From positions 1 to 64,000 of the forward strand of contig JAUIBK010000008.1 in the NCBI GenBank assembly GCA_030428205.1: a stretch of 64,000 bases of DNA. The letters are read 5' to 3'. A program made the translations under genes and the position numbers. Shown piece by piece: positions 36,647 to 45,752 of this stretch (position 1 is the first letter of the stretch; every line of letters begins with the position of its first letter). The notes beneath the pieces are model-generated. The model was given only the letters and a program-made list of their open reading frames with translations. It was not told the origin of the DNA and ran no database searches. This stretch comes from a bacterium (GTDB lineage: Bacteria > Bdellovibrionota_C > UBA2361 > RFPC01).

Positions 36647-38740
36647 CTATATGTTTACTTTGACACCACCGTACGCGGCCACACCAGCTGTTCCATAGCC
36701 AAACACCTCTTGATACTCCTTATCAAAGAGGTTCTCAACACGCGCAAAGAGTGAGATCTCATCAGAAACTTGATACGAACCAAGGAGATCCACAAGGGTA
36801 TAGCCAGAGAGCTCCACTCGCTCAGCTGGAAATGTGTTGAAGTTTTGATCATCACGATCCCCAACGTACCTGACACGAGCTTGCACAGAGGCCCTCGCAT
36901 CGAGGAAGGTATAATGAAGAGAAGACGAGACTTGCGACCGGGCACGGCGTAGAAGGTCGTCACCTGTCGACTTATCTTCTGTATCAAGAAGCGTAAAATC
37001 AATAGAGAGATCAAGCCCCTCAACAAGATTCGCTCTTGCAAAAAACTCAAAACCCTCGATTTCAGCTTCGTTGATATTCTCAAAAAGAAACGTTCCAGAG
37101 TTAAACGTTACCAACTGGTCGATGTCATTTCTAAAGTATGTTCCTCCAACCGTAACAGCATCACCAAAGAGCGTCTGCTCGATTCCAAGCTCCCAACTCG
37201 TACTCTCTTCTGCTTCAAGCATCGGATTCCCAAAACTGGAATAAAGCTGAAAGAGCGATGGAGACTTGTAGCCTGTACTGACTGTACCAAGAAACCGAGT
37301 CCCAGTTTCAGCAATGGTGACTACTGGAGCGACTCGAAAGGTAACTTCGCTATCAGTTCGAGAGTGATCGTCCACGCGAACACCAAACGAACTTGCAAGC
37401 CACTCAGTGGCCTCTACAAAAAGGTCTGCATAATATCCATTTGTTCTGGCATCAGTTGGGCCAAAATTGGAACTATAGGGACCAAAAGCTCCATCAGAGG
37501 AAAAATTACTGCTGGCCTTTTCCTGTTCAGTCTCTATCCCAAAAACGAGCCTTGAGGATTCTGTAGGATGAATGACATTCTTAAGATCCCACTTAATAAG
37601 TTTGCCACGGTATTGGCTACGCTGCGTATCAAGAGGATGCGCTGCGTCAGGATCGTTATCATCATTAAACTTATGATTCGTAAGAGAAACTCCGTAAACT
37701 TGCTTTAATGCACCATCAAAGAGATCAAGAGCGGCTTCCGTTCGAAAGAACGTTTCACGAGTGTCAAGGAGCCGATTCGGATCATCTCCTCCAACACCTC
37801 CATCATTATCGATATCAGCCTTGGAGTCGTTGTGGCGAAAAACAACATTAAGATCAAGCTCGTTGAGAGGATGTATCCCCCCTTGAAAAGAGAACGAAGT
37901 TCGCTCGTACTCATCGTCTTCGCTATTGCCATCTTCTTCCGCTGCGGCCGAAAAACTACCAGAGTCTTCACGTGATACTCCAAAAGAAAACTCTCCTCCC
38001 TCTGCACCTGAGCGCACCTCTGCACTCTCTACAAAAGTCTCAAAAGATCCACCTTCAACAGAGACACCGATCTCAGTCTGAGGCGTACCTTTTTTTGTGG
38101 TAATATGTATGACCCCACCAATAGCATCCGAGCCGTAGAGTGTGCTCTGAGAACCACGTAAGATCTCGACCTGTTCAATGTTCTCTAAGCTCATATTGGC
38201 AAAATTAAAGAAGCGAGCATTAGAGCCGGGATTATTGATCTCGATTCCATCGAGTACGACCAGGGTATGCTCAGAGTTTGCACCACGCAGAAACACAGAG
38301 GCATTTCCTCCTCTTCCACCTGATTGCACCACGTCAACACCTGGCACATCTCGCAAGAGATCCAGAAGATAAACTTTTTGTGAGCGCTCAATGTCTTCAG
38401 CGGTAATAACTGTTACAGAACTACCAACTTTCTCGGCGGGAGTCTCAAAGTGGTGCGCAGAGACGACTACTTTACGAGTATTCTCATCAGATGTTGCTCG
38501 TGATTCAGCAGAAGTTGTCATAGGAAAAACGCAGCACAGAGAGGCTGCTGTTATACCTCCCGCAAATGAAAATGCCGCTGACTTCAATAAGCATAGGCAC
38601 TTCTTGTGGAAAGGCCCTGATCGGGCCTTATCGCTATCTGGCGGGAGGTATGTGCCGTCCCTCTGGGGGATACTCCCCGCCCTCGGCGCTCGTTGAACCG
38701 GAAATTTCAAGTGCGGGGAGTATAGATAGAGCTTTTTCAT
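36647..38740 (-). CDS. btuB: BtuB-like TonB-dependent outer-membrane cobalamin receptor
   Basis: 697 aa. Plug domain with TonB-box-like TRKVVVSAHH, then VGSSVTVITAEDIERSQ, LLRDVPGVDVVQSGG, VFLRGANSEHTLVVLDGIEINNPG and LYGSDAIGGVIHITTKKG, followed by a 22-strand-type barrel ending in LFARVENLFDKEYQE and a terminal beta strand. The upstream cobalamin riboswitch and btuFDC downstream identify the ligand. The ATG at 38740 has an excellent AAGGAG. Codons 7-63 are an in-frame element (38552-38724): without it the leader reads MKKLYL + TAASLCCVFPMTTSA, a normal signal peptide. A TTG within the element could also start a shorter leader (KSAAFSFAGGITAASLCC...). Confidence 0.94.
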   Translation of the reverse strand: MKKLYLYSPHLKFPVQRAPRAGSIPQRDGTYLPPDSDKARSGPFHKKCLCLLKSAAFSFAGGITAASLCCVFPMTTSAESRATSDENTRKVVVSAHHFETPAEKVGSSVTVITAEDIERSQKVYLLDLLRDVPGVDVVQSGGRGGNASVFLRGANSEHTLVVLDGIEINNPGSNARFFNFANMSLENIEQVEILRGSQSTLYGSDAIGGVIHITTKKGTPQTEIGVSVEGGSFETFVESAEVRSGAEGGEFSFGVSREDSGSFSAAAEEDGNSEDDEYERTSFSFQGGIHPLNELDLNVVFRHNDSKADIDNDGGVGGDDPNRLLDTRETFFRTEAALDLFDGALKQVYGVSLTNHKFNDDNDPDAAHPLDTQRSQYRGKLIKWDLKNVIHPTESSRLVFGIETEQEKASSNFSSDGAFGPYSSNFGPTDARTNGYYADLFVEATEWLASSFGVRVDDHSRTDSEVTFRVAPVVTIAETGTRFLGTVSTGYKSPSLFQLYSSFGNPMLEAEESTSWELGIEQTLFGDAVTVGGTYFRNDIDQLVTFNSGTFLFENINEAEIEGFEFFARANLVEGLDLSIDFTLLDTEDKSTGDDLLRRARSQVSSSLHYTFLDARASVQARVRYVGDRDDQNFNTFPAERVELSGYTLVDLLGSYQVSDEISLFARVENLFDKEYQEVFGYGTAGVAAYGGVKVNI
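38552..38724 (-). mobile_element. Family C MITE-like element, copy 2, in frame within btuB
   Basis: 173-bp TATA-ended element, inverted relative to the copy at 17519-17763. Its ends TATACCTCCCGCAAATG and (complement) TATACTCCCCGCACTTG form imperfect terminal inverted repeats. Assuming duplication of a TA target, 171 bp (57 codons) were added to btuB without a frameshift or stop. The encoded segment includes YLPPDSDKARSGPF, close to YLPPESDSSHSGPF encoded by copy 1 in the same orientation. Confidence 0.88.
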
Positions 38741-38817
38741 TTGCTCTCCTTTGGAATGTTAAGAAAGGTATCAAATATACAGTTACTCTGATCCACGAGA
38801 GTAAGAGGCAAAAAGAT

Positions 38818-38985
38818 ACAGATAGGTCTTCTGACTTAGAGCAGAACTGAACATCTGACCTTCCCAAGAGTACATAAGGTCTCAGTGGTCGTTTAAAGAT
38901 GCTCCCGAAAACTCATCACAGCGGCGGGCCCGTAGCGGATTTTCACCGCACTTCCCTTGAATCTGTACAGTGTTTGAGTATCAAA
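38818..38985 (-). promoter_or_regulatory. Cobalamin (AdoCbl-type) riboswitch
   Basis: On the minus strand the leader shows the conserved order GGGAAGTGCGGTGAAAATCC, ACGGGCCCGCCGCTGTGA, a CCACTGAG box, TGGGAAGG and the closing AAGTCAGAAGACC. This is the core of the B12 riboswitch, including the B12 box (GCCGCTGTGA-like). It ends about 80 bases before the btuB ATG; that gap holds a small hairpin (TTACTCT ... AGAGTAA) that could act in the expression platform. Binding of adenosylcobalamin is expected to switch off the btuB-F-D-C operon. Confidence 0.95.
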
Positions 38986-39012
38986 AGGGGGACGATGGTG
39001 TCAATAAGAGGA

Positions 39013-40851
39013 TTATGTAGATTGCAGTAAGCGTATTGCAAGTTGCGGCAAGAAGTTCGCTTGAGAGAGCACAGCAGCACCCGCTTGCTGAAGAATCTGG
39101 TCTTTCACTAGGGCAGCCGTTTCACCAGCCACATCAACGTCCTTAATTCGACTTTCTGCCGCTGCATAATTTTCTACCGTAGAGCCTAAGGTATTCAGAG
39201 CAGAGCTCAGACGACTTTGTACAGAACCTATTCCAGAGAGTTCTTCGCTAATTCGTAAGAGGACTCCGTCTAATGTACCAAGCGCTTCGAGTGCTCCCTC
39301 TTCTGTGGAGAGATCAAGCAAATCAATCGTATTACTGTCTTGCCCTAATCCTAAATGCACACTCCCTCCTACAATACCATCCATACCGATCACATCAAAA
39401 AGCCCATCTCCATCAAAATCACCAAGTGTATATGACGCAGGGATGCTCGCTAATGTTGAAGTGACACCAGAAGGGTTGAGCGAATCTCCATTACTAAAGA
39501 ACACGCTCACATCCCTACCTAAGCCAAGAAGATCGAGGTGCCCATCTATATTCACATCAGCAAACTCAAGCTTGGATAGAGAATGATCAAAGGTGATAGT
39601 ATCAGCAACTGAGAACTTTCCCGAATCATAGCTATACTGCGTCGCTGTGCTTCCTGTGTAGGTAAAGACATCGTCCTTTCCGTCTCCATTTATATCTCCT
39701 ATTCCTACACCACCAATGCTACCAGCAATCTTGGACTCTGAGGCAAATGAACGATCTCCATTACTACGGAAGGCAAATGCAGAAAGTTGATCGGCAACGA
39801 TATCGTCGATACCATCACCATCAAAGTCTCCAACAACAACCTCTTGCGCAGCATTGACACTTAAGTTTGCAATATCACCCATGCTAAGTGTCCCATCTCC
39901 ATTTCCGAAGATAGCCGCAAGAGTATTTGTGATAGAAGATCTGGCAATAGCGAGATCGTTTTTTCCATCTCCATCGAAATCTCCAACCTTTATATCTTCA
40001 ATAGATTCAAGAGCAGCACCGAGAGAACTATGCGTCACGGTGAACGTTCCATCCCCATCCGCTGTAGCGACAACAATATCACCGGAATCATCACCAGTAA
40101 TTATATCGGCTAAGCCATCACCGTCCATATCTGCAACGGCAAGTGCAGTGGCCGTATCAGATTTCCCCATAGAAAAAGCGGTAGATGCCGCCCCAAACGT
40201 CCCATCACCATCACCAAGTCGTACACGAATATTACCACTCTCAAGATAGAGCACATCGAGGTTACCATCTCCATCAACATCGCCGTGCTCAACGTCGTTG
40301 GAACCTGTCCCTGAAAATGAGCTATAAAAATCAAACTCTCCACTTCCAACGGTGCGCGATAAGCTTGAACCAAGAGAAAACCCAACCGTTCCATTATCAC
40401 CAATCCCAGCTTGAATATTAAGCCTTCCAAATCCCGCCCCTAAAAGACCGAGCCCATTAAAAGAAGTGCTTTCTACAATACGGTTGTATTCCTGAGAAAG
40501 CGCTTGTGCTTCTTCGTTAATTGATTCACGTTGTGAACTCGAAAGTGATCCATTTGAGGCACTCTCGGCGAGCTCCTTGAGTCGATGAGCAATATCAGTA
40601 AGCTGCCCCACTCCACCTTCGGCGATATTAAGTAGGCTGATCCCATCGTTTGTATTTCGAATAGCTTGTTGAAAAATTCGTTGATTCGCTCGAAGCGAAG
40701 AGGATATAGCAAGACCAGCGGCATCGTCGCTTGCCCGGTTAATTCGCATACCGGTGCTCAGTCGCTCAAAACTGCGCGACAATCGATCTTGAGTTTTTGT
40801 CAGCTCGCGTTGAACGCCAAGCGCGATCACCGACGAGCTAAAACTAACCAC
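39013..40851 (-). CDS. fliC: Flagellin with an inserted seven-bladed FG-GAP/VCBS propeller
   Basis: 612 aa. Residues 1-165 are a canonical flagellin D0/D1 region (LTKTQDRLSRSFERLSTG, INRASDDAAGLAISSSLRAN, TNDGISLLNIAEGG, EYNRIVESTSFNG) and 520-612 the C-terminal D1/D0 (IGSVQSRLSSALNTL, AAESRIKDVDVAGETAALVK, ILQQAGAAVLSQAN). Between them (about 185-500) lie seven calcium-loop repeats of the form DxDxDGxxD at about residues 191, 241, 291, 342, 386, 432 and 478, spaced 44-51, as in integrin-type FG-GAP beta-propellers. The sixth loop is altered (DVNIDGHLD). The propeller would project from the filament surface. GTG start. No signal peptide, as expected for type III export. Confidence 0.95.
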   Translation of the reverse strand: MVSFSSSVIALGVQRELTKTQDRLSRSFERLSTGMRINRASDDAAGLAISSSLRANQRIFQQAIRNTNDGISLLNIAEGGVGQLTDIAHRLKELAESASNGSLSSSQRESINEEAQALSQEYNRIVESTSFNGLGLLGAGFGRLNIQAGIGDNGTVGFSLGSSLSRTVGSGEFDFYSSFSGTGSNDVEHGDVDGDGNLDVLYLESGNIRVRLGDGDGTFGAASTAFSMGKSDTATALAVADMDGDGLADIITGDDSGDIVVATADGDGTFTVTHSSLGAALESIEDIKVGDFDGDGKNDLAIARSSITNTLAAIFGNGDGTLSMGDIANLSVNAAQEVVVGDFDGDGIDDIVADQLSAFAFRSNGDRSFASESKIAGSIGGVGIGDINGDGKDDVFTYTGSTATQYSYDSGKFSVADTITFDHSLSKLEFADVNIDGHLDLLGLGRDVSVFFSNGDSLNPSGVTSTLASIPASYTLGDFDGDGLFDVIGMDGIVGGSVHLGLGQDSNTIDLLDLSTEEGALEALGTLDGVLLRISEELSGIGSVQSRLSSALNTLGSTVENYAAAESRIKDVDVAGETAALVKDQILQQAGAAVLSQANFLPQLAIRLLQST

Positions 40852-40944
40852 AACATGTACATCTCTTACTGCAATACAACTTTAGGCCACACCAAAACGA
40901 ACACGCATATACGCACGACCCGAAAAGGTATTGGCCATCTCAAA

Positions 40945-40973
40945 ATATCGACAATAACCTCCTGAATACTTTA
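40945..40973 (-). promoter_or_regulatory. Candidate sigma-28 promoter of the flagellin gene
   Basis: The minus strand reads TAAAGTAT, 13 bases, then GTCGATAT, compared with the sigma-28 consensus TAAAGTTT-N11-GCCGATAA. The boxes are good but the spacer is two bases long. It lies about 95 bases upstream of the flagellin start. Confidence 0.4.
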
Positions 40974-41196
40974 CCTCTATCTAGTCAGATCCAGTTTGAA
41001 CTCCTTGCCCTCGACAAGGTTTCTCAGCGAGCAGCCTAACCAACTGAAATTACAGTATAGGCCTGAGATCGGTTACATCTCTAGACGTACTGCTGGCACG
41101 TATCTTGCTGCATTCTCAAATAATTCTTTCTTAGTATGGGGAAACAGGGAAAAAACCAGATGCCTCGGGGGGCTGACGAACTATTTGGGGGTAACG

Positions 41197-41721
41197 ATGA
41201 ACAAGGGTTCCGTTCCAAGTCAATTTCAATCAAATCGTAATCAATCAGAGCGTGGTGCTGCCACTATTGAATACGCACTCAAATGCCTGCTTATTATTCT
41301 AGCAGCACTCGGTGCGGTTCATAACCTAGGGGGTACCACACACCAGCTTTTTAACCACTACGCATACACAATCAACAATGCGACTTCTAGTGGTGGGCAA
41401 GAGTTTGTACAGTTCAGCCCACCCTCTGGTCCTGGACTTGGAGCCAATAGCTTTGGGGCAGGAGATACTGGTCGCCCTGGCGATTCTCGCCCAAGCAGTG
41501 GAGGTTCCTCGAGCCCTTCCGCATTAGGTGGTGGCACTGAGGGAGTTGGAGAAATTGATGAACAAACAGCACCAGGAGATCTAGGCGGAGAAGAAAACGC
41601 CTTTCGAGGGAATTCAGACGATTCAGGATCCTCCAACAGCAACGCAAATGATGATGGTCGCGACGAAGCTGATAGCTCTCCTGACGAAGGTTCAGCTATG
41701 GGACCTCAAAGTAACGGCTAG
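41197..41721 (+). CDS. Flp/Tad-type pseudopilin with a long acidic tail
   Basis: 174 aa. The class III prepilin pattern is visible: ERG|AATIEYALK, with Gly20 as the cleavage site and Glu at +5, followed by a hydrophobic helix (CLLIILAALGAVHNLG). After about residue 60 the protein becomes a Gly/Ser/Asp/Glu-rich low-complexity tail, unlike true Flp pilins of 50-70 aa, so a minor or capping pilin is more likely. ATG 41197 follows TTGGGGG; a much longer frame from 40996 has no pilin-like leader and lacks support. It converges on the vWA gene. Confidence 0.75.
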   Translation: MNKGSVPSQFQSNRNQSERGAATIEYALKCLLIILAALGAVHNLGGTTHQLFNHYAYTINNATSSGGQEFVQFSPPSGPGLGANSFGAGDTGRPGDSRPSSGGSSSPSALGGGTEGVGEIDEQTAPGDLGGEENAFRGNSDDSGSSNSNANDDGRDEADSSPDEGSAMGPQSNG

Positions 41722-41894
41722 ACTTCATGCGATAAACGCGGGTAACTCAAAAGAGAAGCTCCTCCCATAAACATCCTCCTCTTCCATGAAGATCTGTTTG
41801 AGTAGGGATGCGAATGATGTTGTTTCTTGTTTCAAGCAACGTAACAAACTTCGTACGAGAAGGAAGAAGTGAAAATACCTGAGAAAGAACGACC

Positions 41895-43328
41895 TTATAG
41901 TACCCCCGAACAATCCATATCAATCGTCATCACTCCTTCAACAAGGGCTTGGTTCTCAGCTCGAATCTCTAAAGCACGTTGCTTTCCTTGAGCAATCTTC
42001 TTTCTTACTTTCTTTCGTATAGTACGCCGCTTCTGTTTTGTGAGGCGCATTCCTTGTTTTTTGGCACTTAGCCGCGCCTTTCTTATTCTGGCTCTCTTCA
42101 TTGCCTTTCCGTGAAGCTCAACGGTATAAAACGCGATCTCCAGGAGACGGTCAGTATGGCTAATGTATGAATCAAGAATATGCGAGCTATCAATCTGGAT
42201 ACATTCTACTTCTGAATCACAAACAGTAACGAACTGCGGAAGCCTCCAACTATCTATCCACCCCAGGTTTTGCTCTTCACGAGCCTCAAAAAGAATGAGA
42301 TCAAGCTCAGCTTTCGAAATTTGAGGATGATTGAATTGCCGAATACGTTGAACGAGATGAATAATTTGATCCTCCTGAACCTTTACTCCCTGGTCGAGTC
42401 GAGTAAGATCAAGAGTTTGATCAACCATTTCACACGCTATTCCGCTACAATCGGGAAATCCATCTTGATCTTCATCGATAGGGGTAAACACGCACTGTCC
42501 TTCAACACACCGGTCCTCGGTACATTCATCTTGGTCATTACATACGATCTCATGCGCAATATCTTGGAAGACTCCTGTGAGATCTTCTGTACCGAATCGA
42601 AAATAGGTACTGAGAGGACGCGAAGCGATCTCCTCTCGCATAAAGGCAACCCCCTCTTCGTAACATTCAAGTGGATCCGTGGTGTTTTCTCCATAATGGA
42701 TTGCATAAATCTCTGTTCCAAGAGATCGAGCTTCTGAAGCCTTCGCTGAAGCGAACTCTTTGGCCAAAGCACAATCACACGGCGTATCGCTACAATTTGC
42801 TATCGTCCAACCAGGAAGGTTTTGTTCTCCGTCACCGAGTAACATAAGGATATGTCGCTTGTTGGGATCGCCGTTGGTGTTAAATTCATCTTGTGCCACG
42901 GCAATTCCTTGCGCCATGCTCGTCCCACCATTTCCAAACTCAGGAAGATGGTGGGGACTATCAATAACTTGTCTCAGATATTCGTAATCATACGTTAGGG
43001 TGGTGAGCATTTCCGCATGCTTGTAAGACACTCCTAACCACTCATACTCATTATCATAGGTATCCTCAGCATAATTACTTGCATGAAAACTATTATATCT
43101 TCCAAGTGCAACTTTCGGTGCAGCAGACGTAGCTTCAAAAAACTCTAAAAGTGCTCGAGCGGCATTCTTTTCATTTTGAATATCTTCAACCTCCATACTG
43201 CCAGTAAGGTCAAACATAATAACAATCTCGACGTTGCTCGCACCAAGGCACATCTGCCCATGTTGAGCAATGCTGGTCTGAGCCAAGAAGAGACATACTG
43301 ATATGAGAAAAACACTTAAGTACTTCAT
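41895..43328 (-). CDS. Secreted von Willebrand factor A domain protein
   Basis: 477 aa. Signal peptide (KYLSVFLISVCLFLAQTSIAQ). vWA domain about 30-270 with metal-site motif DLTGSM (D40), the second ligand in GNGGTSMAQ and LMLLGDGEQN; some Cys pairs (CSDTPCDC). Then an EGF-like/calcium-loop piece CNDQDECTEDRC...DEDQDGFPDC and a helical, highly basic C-terminus (about 395-460, RARIRKARLSAKKQG, KQKRRTIRKKVRKK). vWA domains bind proteins through the metal site. It is the last gene of the minus-strand TadE/TadG/pilin set, so it may be a pilus-associated adhesin. Confidence 0.88.
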   Translation of the reverse strand: MKYLSVFLISVCLFLAQTSIAQHGQMCLGASNVEIVIMFDLTGSMEVEDIQNEKNAARALLEFFEATSAAPKVALGRYNSFHASNYAEDTYDNEYEWLGVSYKHAEMLTTLTYDYEYLRQVIDSPHHLPEFGNGGTSMAQGIAVAQDEFNTNGDPNKRHILMLLGDGEQNLPGWTIANCSDTPCDCALAKEFASAKASEARSLGTEIYAIHYGENTTDPLECYEEGVAFMREEIASRPLSTYFRFGTEDLTGVFQDIAHEIVCNDQDECTEDRCVEGQCVFTPIDEDQDGFPDCSGIACEMVDQTLDLTRLDQGVKVQEDQIIHLVQRIRQFNHPQISKAELDLILFEAREEQNLGWIDSWRLPQFVTVCDSEVECIQIDSSHILDSYISHTDRLLEIAFYTVELHGKAMKRARIRKARLSAKKQGMRLTKQKRRTIRKKVRKKIAQGKQRALEIRAENQALVEGVMTIDMDCSGVL

Positions 43329-43372
43329 ACTCCTACTCCTGCAACAACACGCGAGTGAGATTCGTGTTCATC

Positions 43373-43396
43373 TATATTATGTAAATATTTTACAGA
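43373..43396. promoter_or_regulatory. AT-rich dyad upstream of the vWA gene
   Basis: TATATTATGTAAATATTTTACAGA lies 45 bases upstream of the vWA start. The TGTAAA...TTTACA dyad recurs almost unchanged at 50452-50476 and in looser form at 46756-46770. This suggests a binding site for one regulator of the pilus locus, with low certainty. Confidence 0.35.
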
Positions 43397-43421
43397 TAGG
43401 TGCTCTAAGCAAGTCACGCTT

Positions 43422-43670
43422 TCAAAGGCACTCGATACTCCCCCCAAAGCCAAGGCCTTCCCCTCCGGCATTACACGGCAGCGCTGCGCCAGTCACAGAA
43501 GAGGTGAGATCGGGAGAGACAACCCCTATCGACTGAGTTGCTCGAGTACCAGCGGCAAACCTCATCGCCTCAGAAGCGAAGAGGGCTACAACAAGAAGTG
43601 CGGCAACACAAATGGCATACTCTGTCATGGAAACACCAACTTCAGATTTCAGTTTCTTTTCTCTGCTCAT
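43422..43670 (-). CDS. Short Flp/TadE-type pseudopilin
   Basis: 82 aa. EVG|VSMTEYAICVAALLVVALFASEA: Gly12 precedes the cleavage site and Glu lies at +5, followed by a hydrophobic helix. The mature part is short with a Cys pair (PCNAGGEGLGFGGSIEC). The size and layout fit a Flp-like pilin or a minor pseudopilin processed by a TadV/CpaA-type peptidase. Its ATG overlaps the TadG-like stop by four bases. Confidence 0.8.
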   Translation of the reverse strand: MSREKKLKSEVGVSMTEYAICVAALLVVALFASEAMRFAAGTRATQSIGVVSPDLTSSVTGAALPCNAGGEGLGFGGSIECL

Positions 43671-45736
43671 AAGACAACCTCAGCCTGAATAAATCTTTCA
43701 TGAAAGATCCGGTCTGCCAGCGATGAAATCGATGGAGCAGTTCCCGTTAAGAGAGCTTCCCAATATCTTTGAAAACATGCTCCAGAAAGCGACGGGCCAC
43801 CACAGCCAGGAAAAGCGCTTGAAGGTTGAATGACATATACCTTGTTGTCAGTCACATCTGTTCGAAACGCCTGGTTGAAATTTTGTTCGACCAGTGGATC
43901 TGCATCAGCATCACTTGTAGGGAGAAATACCAACGTAATCTCTCTGTCGAGCATCGTATCAACCACCGCTCCAAGAGCCGCTATCTCCTGGGCACTCTCG
44001 AGGCGTTTTGAAGTAACGAGTAAAACCCCACTATTTCTTAACTCTGCAGGGAAAAGCGCTCGTTGAGCCGGGACAGGCTGCGTACCAAAACCAGTTTGAA
44101 CAGGATTAGGGCCCATAAGATTTCCAGGATACGTATACGGTTGCAGAGAACCGTCGAGCTCCCCGGATACGTACCGGAGAAACGTATGGAGATCTCCGCG
44201 GTATGTTGGATCATTTCCGGTAGTGGCATCAGAATCATCTGGATCAAACCCCTTGTTACAGCTGAAGGAAGAACCAGACACATCATACGGGCACGATTCA
44301 AACGTACCGAGCACACGTACCGTTTCTTGTGCCGTCATTCCCTGAGTGAGCTCAGCACCCGCAACGAAGCTTTGCGCGCGAGCTCCTCCTCCTCCAGTAT
44401 AGTCAGGCGCTACACTATCTCTCGCTAGAAAAAACCCATCTTGTTGGGGCTCAAACGAGGCCTGATCTGGGTGATTCACGGCAGCATCTTCAACAGTAAA
44501 GATCATATCGTTCGGATTAGGATCTGAAAAATACGCATGCCAAGTATCAGCATGCTGCATCATGGTAATTCGACTATGGATGGCATCCCTTCGATCATAG
44601 CCAACAGTACAATTCTCAAATGGACAGAGATATCCACCAGCGTTATCTACTGGAAGCTTGTCAGCACCAGGCAGAAGTGGATTAAACGCGGAAGGCTTTA
44701 CGTTCATCGCCGGAATACGGAAAAATGGCGCAGCTAAATCTTCACCGTACCCGACGAGCTGTACGGGAGGGTTCGGATCGACGCTCCCCGAGGTAGGATA
44801 ACTATAAGGGGCATTATATGGAGGAATAAGGAGCACCTGTGTTCGTTTTCGATACATCTCCAATCGAGTCAATCGAGCAACAACTGACTCAAGAAAAGTA
44901 TTTCGGACAGCAAGATAGGGATTCATAATATGCGTGAGCATCTCTCGACTATCTACGCTTCCGGGTCCAAGCGCGGGAAGTTGTGGAATAGTCCCCCAGC
45001 TACCAGTTTGTGCACCTTGAGCAAAGCGAAATGGCACGTTGGTTGTCAGATCGAATGGATCGAAGGCAAAATCTTCAGAGAAACGAAAACGCTCATCAGC
45101 TGCTTCCCATTTCACACGGAGCTCTGGAGCTATTCCTACAATCAACCCATCAAACGCCTCATTGGGTGGAAAGAAGCGATAAACAGCTTTTCCAAGCACA
45201 TTATGATCGTCTGTTACAAAACCATCGACATCAAGTCGCACCTCGCATGCCATGTATTGATTATGCTCTGCTTGGCTCCAAAAGCTTGCATTCGGATAAT
45301 AATCATCAAGCGCTGTGTCTTCTAGATTCCCCCCGACCTTACAGTTCGGGCAGGTTGGAAAATTGAGAATCAGGCTACTAACGTTTTCGTTATTACTATC
45401 GAGAAATGGGGCTGAGTTGGGATCGGTAGGATCCGATTCAACCGAAGGCACTATCACTCGCAACTGGCTGATAGTGACTTTTCCAGGGATACTTTGCTCT
45501 TGCAAGGCACGTTGCGCAATCTGCTCAAGGGCATTGGGCACAATCGGCATAGTATCTAATCCAGCTCGGCATACCTGAATCGCTATGCGATCGGCAATCA
45601 CGCGAGCTTGCTTTGATTGTAGTACATCAAAAACTAGAGCAAGGATGATGAAGGTAAGTGATGCAACAAAGACTCCTCCCAGAATCAGCACGACTCCCTG
45701 CTCTTGCTTGGCACGGCAACAATACTTTTTTCTCAT
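43667..45736 (-). CDS. TadG-like pilus assembly protein
   Basis: 689 aa. N-terminal QGVVLILGGVFVASLTFIILALVFDV is the membrane anchor typical of TadG (Tad_N-like). The rest is a large periplasmic region with many Pro/Asn/Asp and at least ten Cys. Its end (GVLLVTSKRLESAQEIAALG, REITLVFLPTSDAD) has an alpha/beta pattern that could be a degenerate vWA fold, as in TadG C-termini. ATG 45736 follows GGGAGG with good spacing and is preferred over a longer frame to 45805. Translationally coupled to the pilin gene. TadG proteins help anchor or extrude the Tad pilus. Confidence 0.75.
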   Translation of the reverse strand: MRKKYCCRAKQEQGVVLILGGVFVASLTFIILALVFDVLQSKQARVIADRIAIQVCRAGLDTMPIVPNALEQIAQRALQEQSIPGKVTISQLRVIVPSVESDPTDPNSAPFLDSNNENVSSLILNFPTCPNCKVGGNLEDTALDDYYPNASFWSQAEHNQYMACEVRLDVDGFVTDDHNVLGKAVYRFFPPNEAFDGLIVGIAPELRVKWEAADERFRFSEDFAFDPFDLTTNVPFRFAQGAQTGSWGTIPQLPALGPGSVDSREMLTHIMNPYLAVRNTFLESVVARLTRLEMYRKRTQVLLIPPYNAPYSYPTSGSVDPNPPVQLVGYGEDLAAPFFRIPAMNVKPSAFNPLLPGADKLPVDNAGGYLCPFENCTVGYDRRDAIHSRITMMQHADTWHAYFSDPNPNDMIFTVEDAAVNHPDQASFEPQQDGFFLARDSVAPDYTGGGGARAQSFVAGAELTQGMTAQETVRVLGTFESCPYDVSGSSFSCNKGFDPDDSDATTGNDPTYRGDLHTFLRYVSGELDGSLQPYTYPGNLMGPNPVQTGFGTQPVPAQRALFPAELRNSGVLLVTSKRLESAQEIAALGAVVDTMLDREITLVFLPTSDADADPLVEQNFNQAFRTDVTDNKVYVIQPSSAFPGCGGPSLSGACFQRYWEALLTGTAPSISSLADRIFHERFIQAEVVL

Positions 45737-45752
45737 GCCACAAACCTCCCCA

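Noticed and set aside
36647-38740. Siderophore receptor and iron uptake operon
   Set aside because: The TonB/FecCD-type families alone would allow it, but the cobalamin riboswitch directly upstream fixes the B12 assignment.
41725-41913. 62-residue minus-strand frame after the vWA gene
   Set aside because: Overlaps the vWA stop, has no ribosome site and is Phe/Leu-rich noise-like sequence in a convergent gap.
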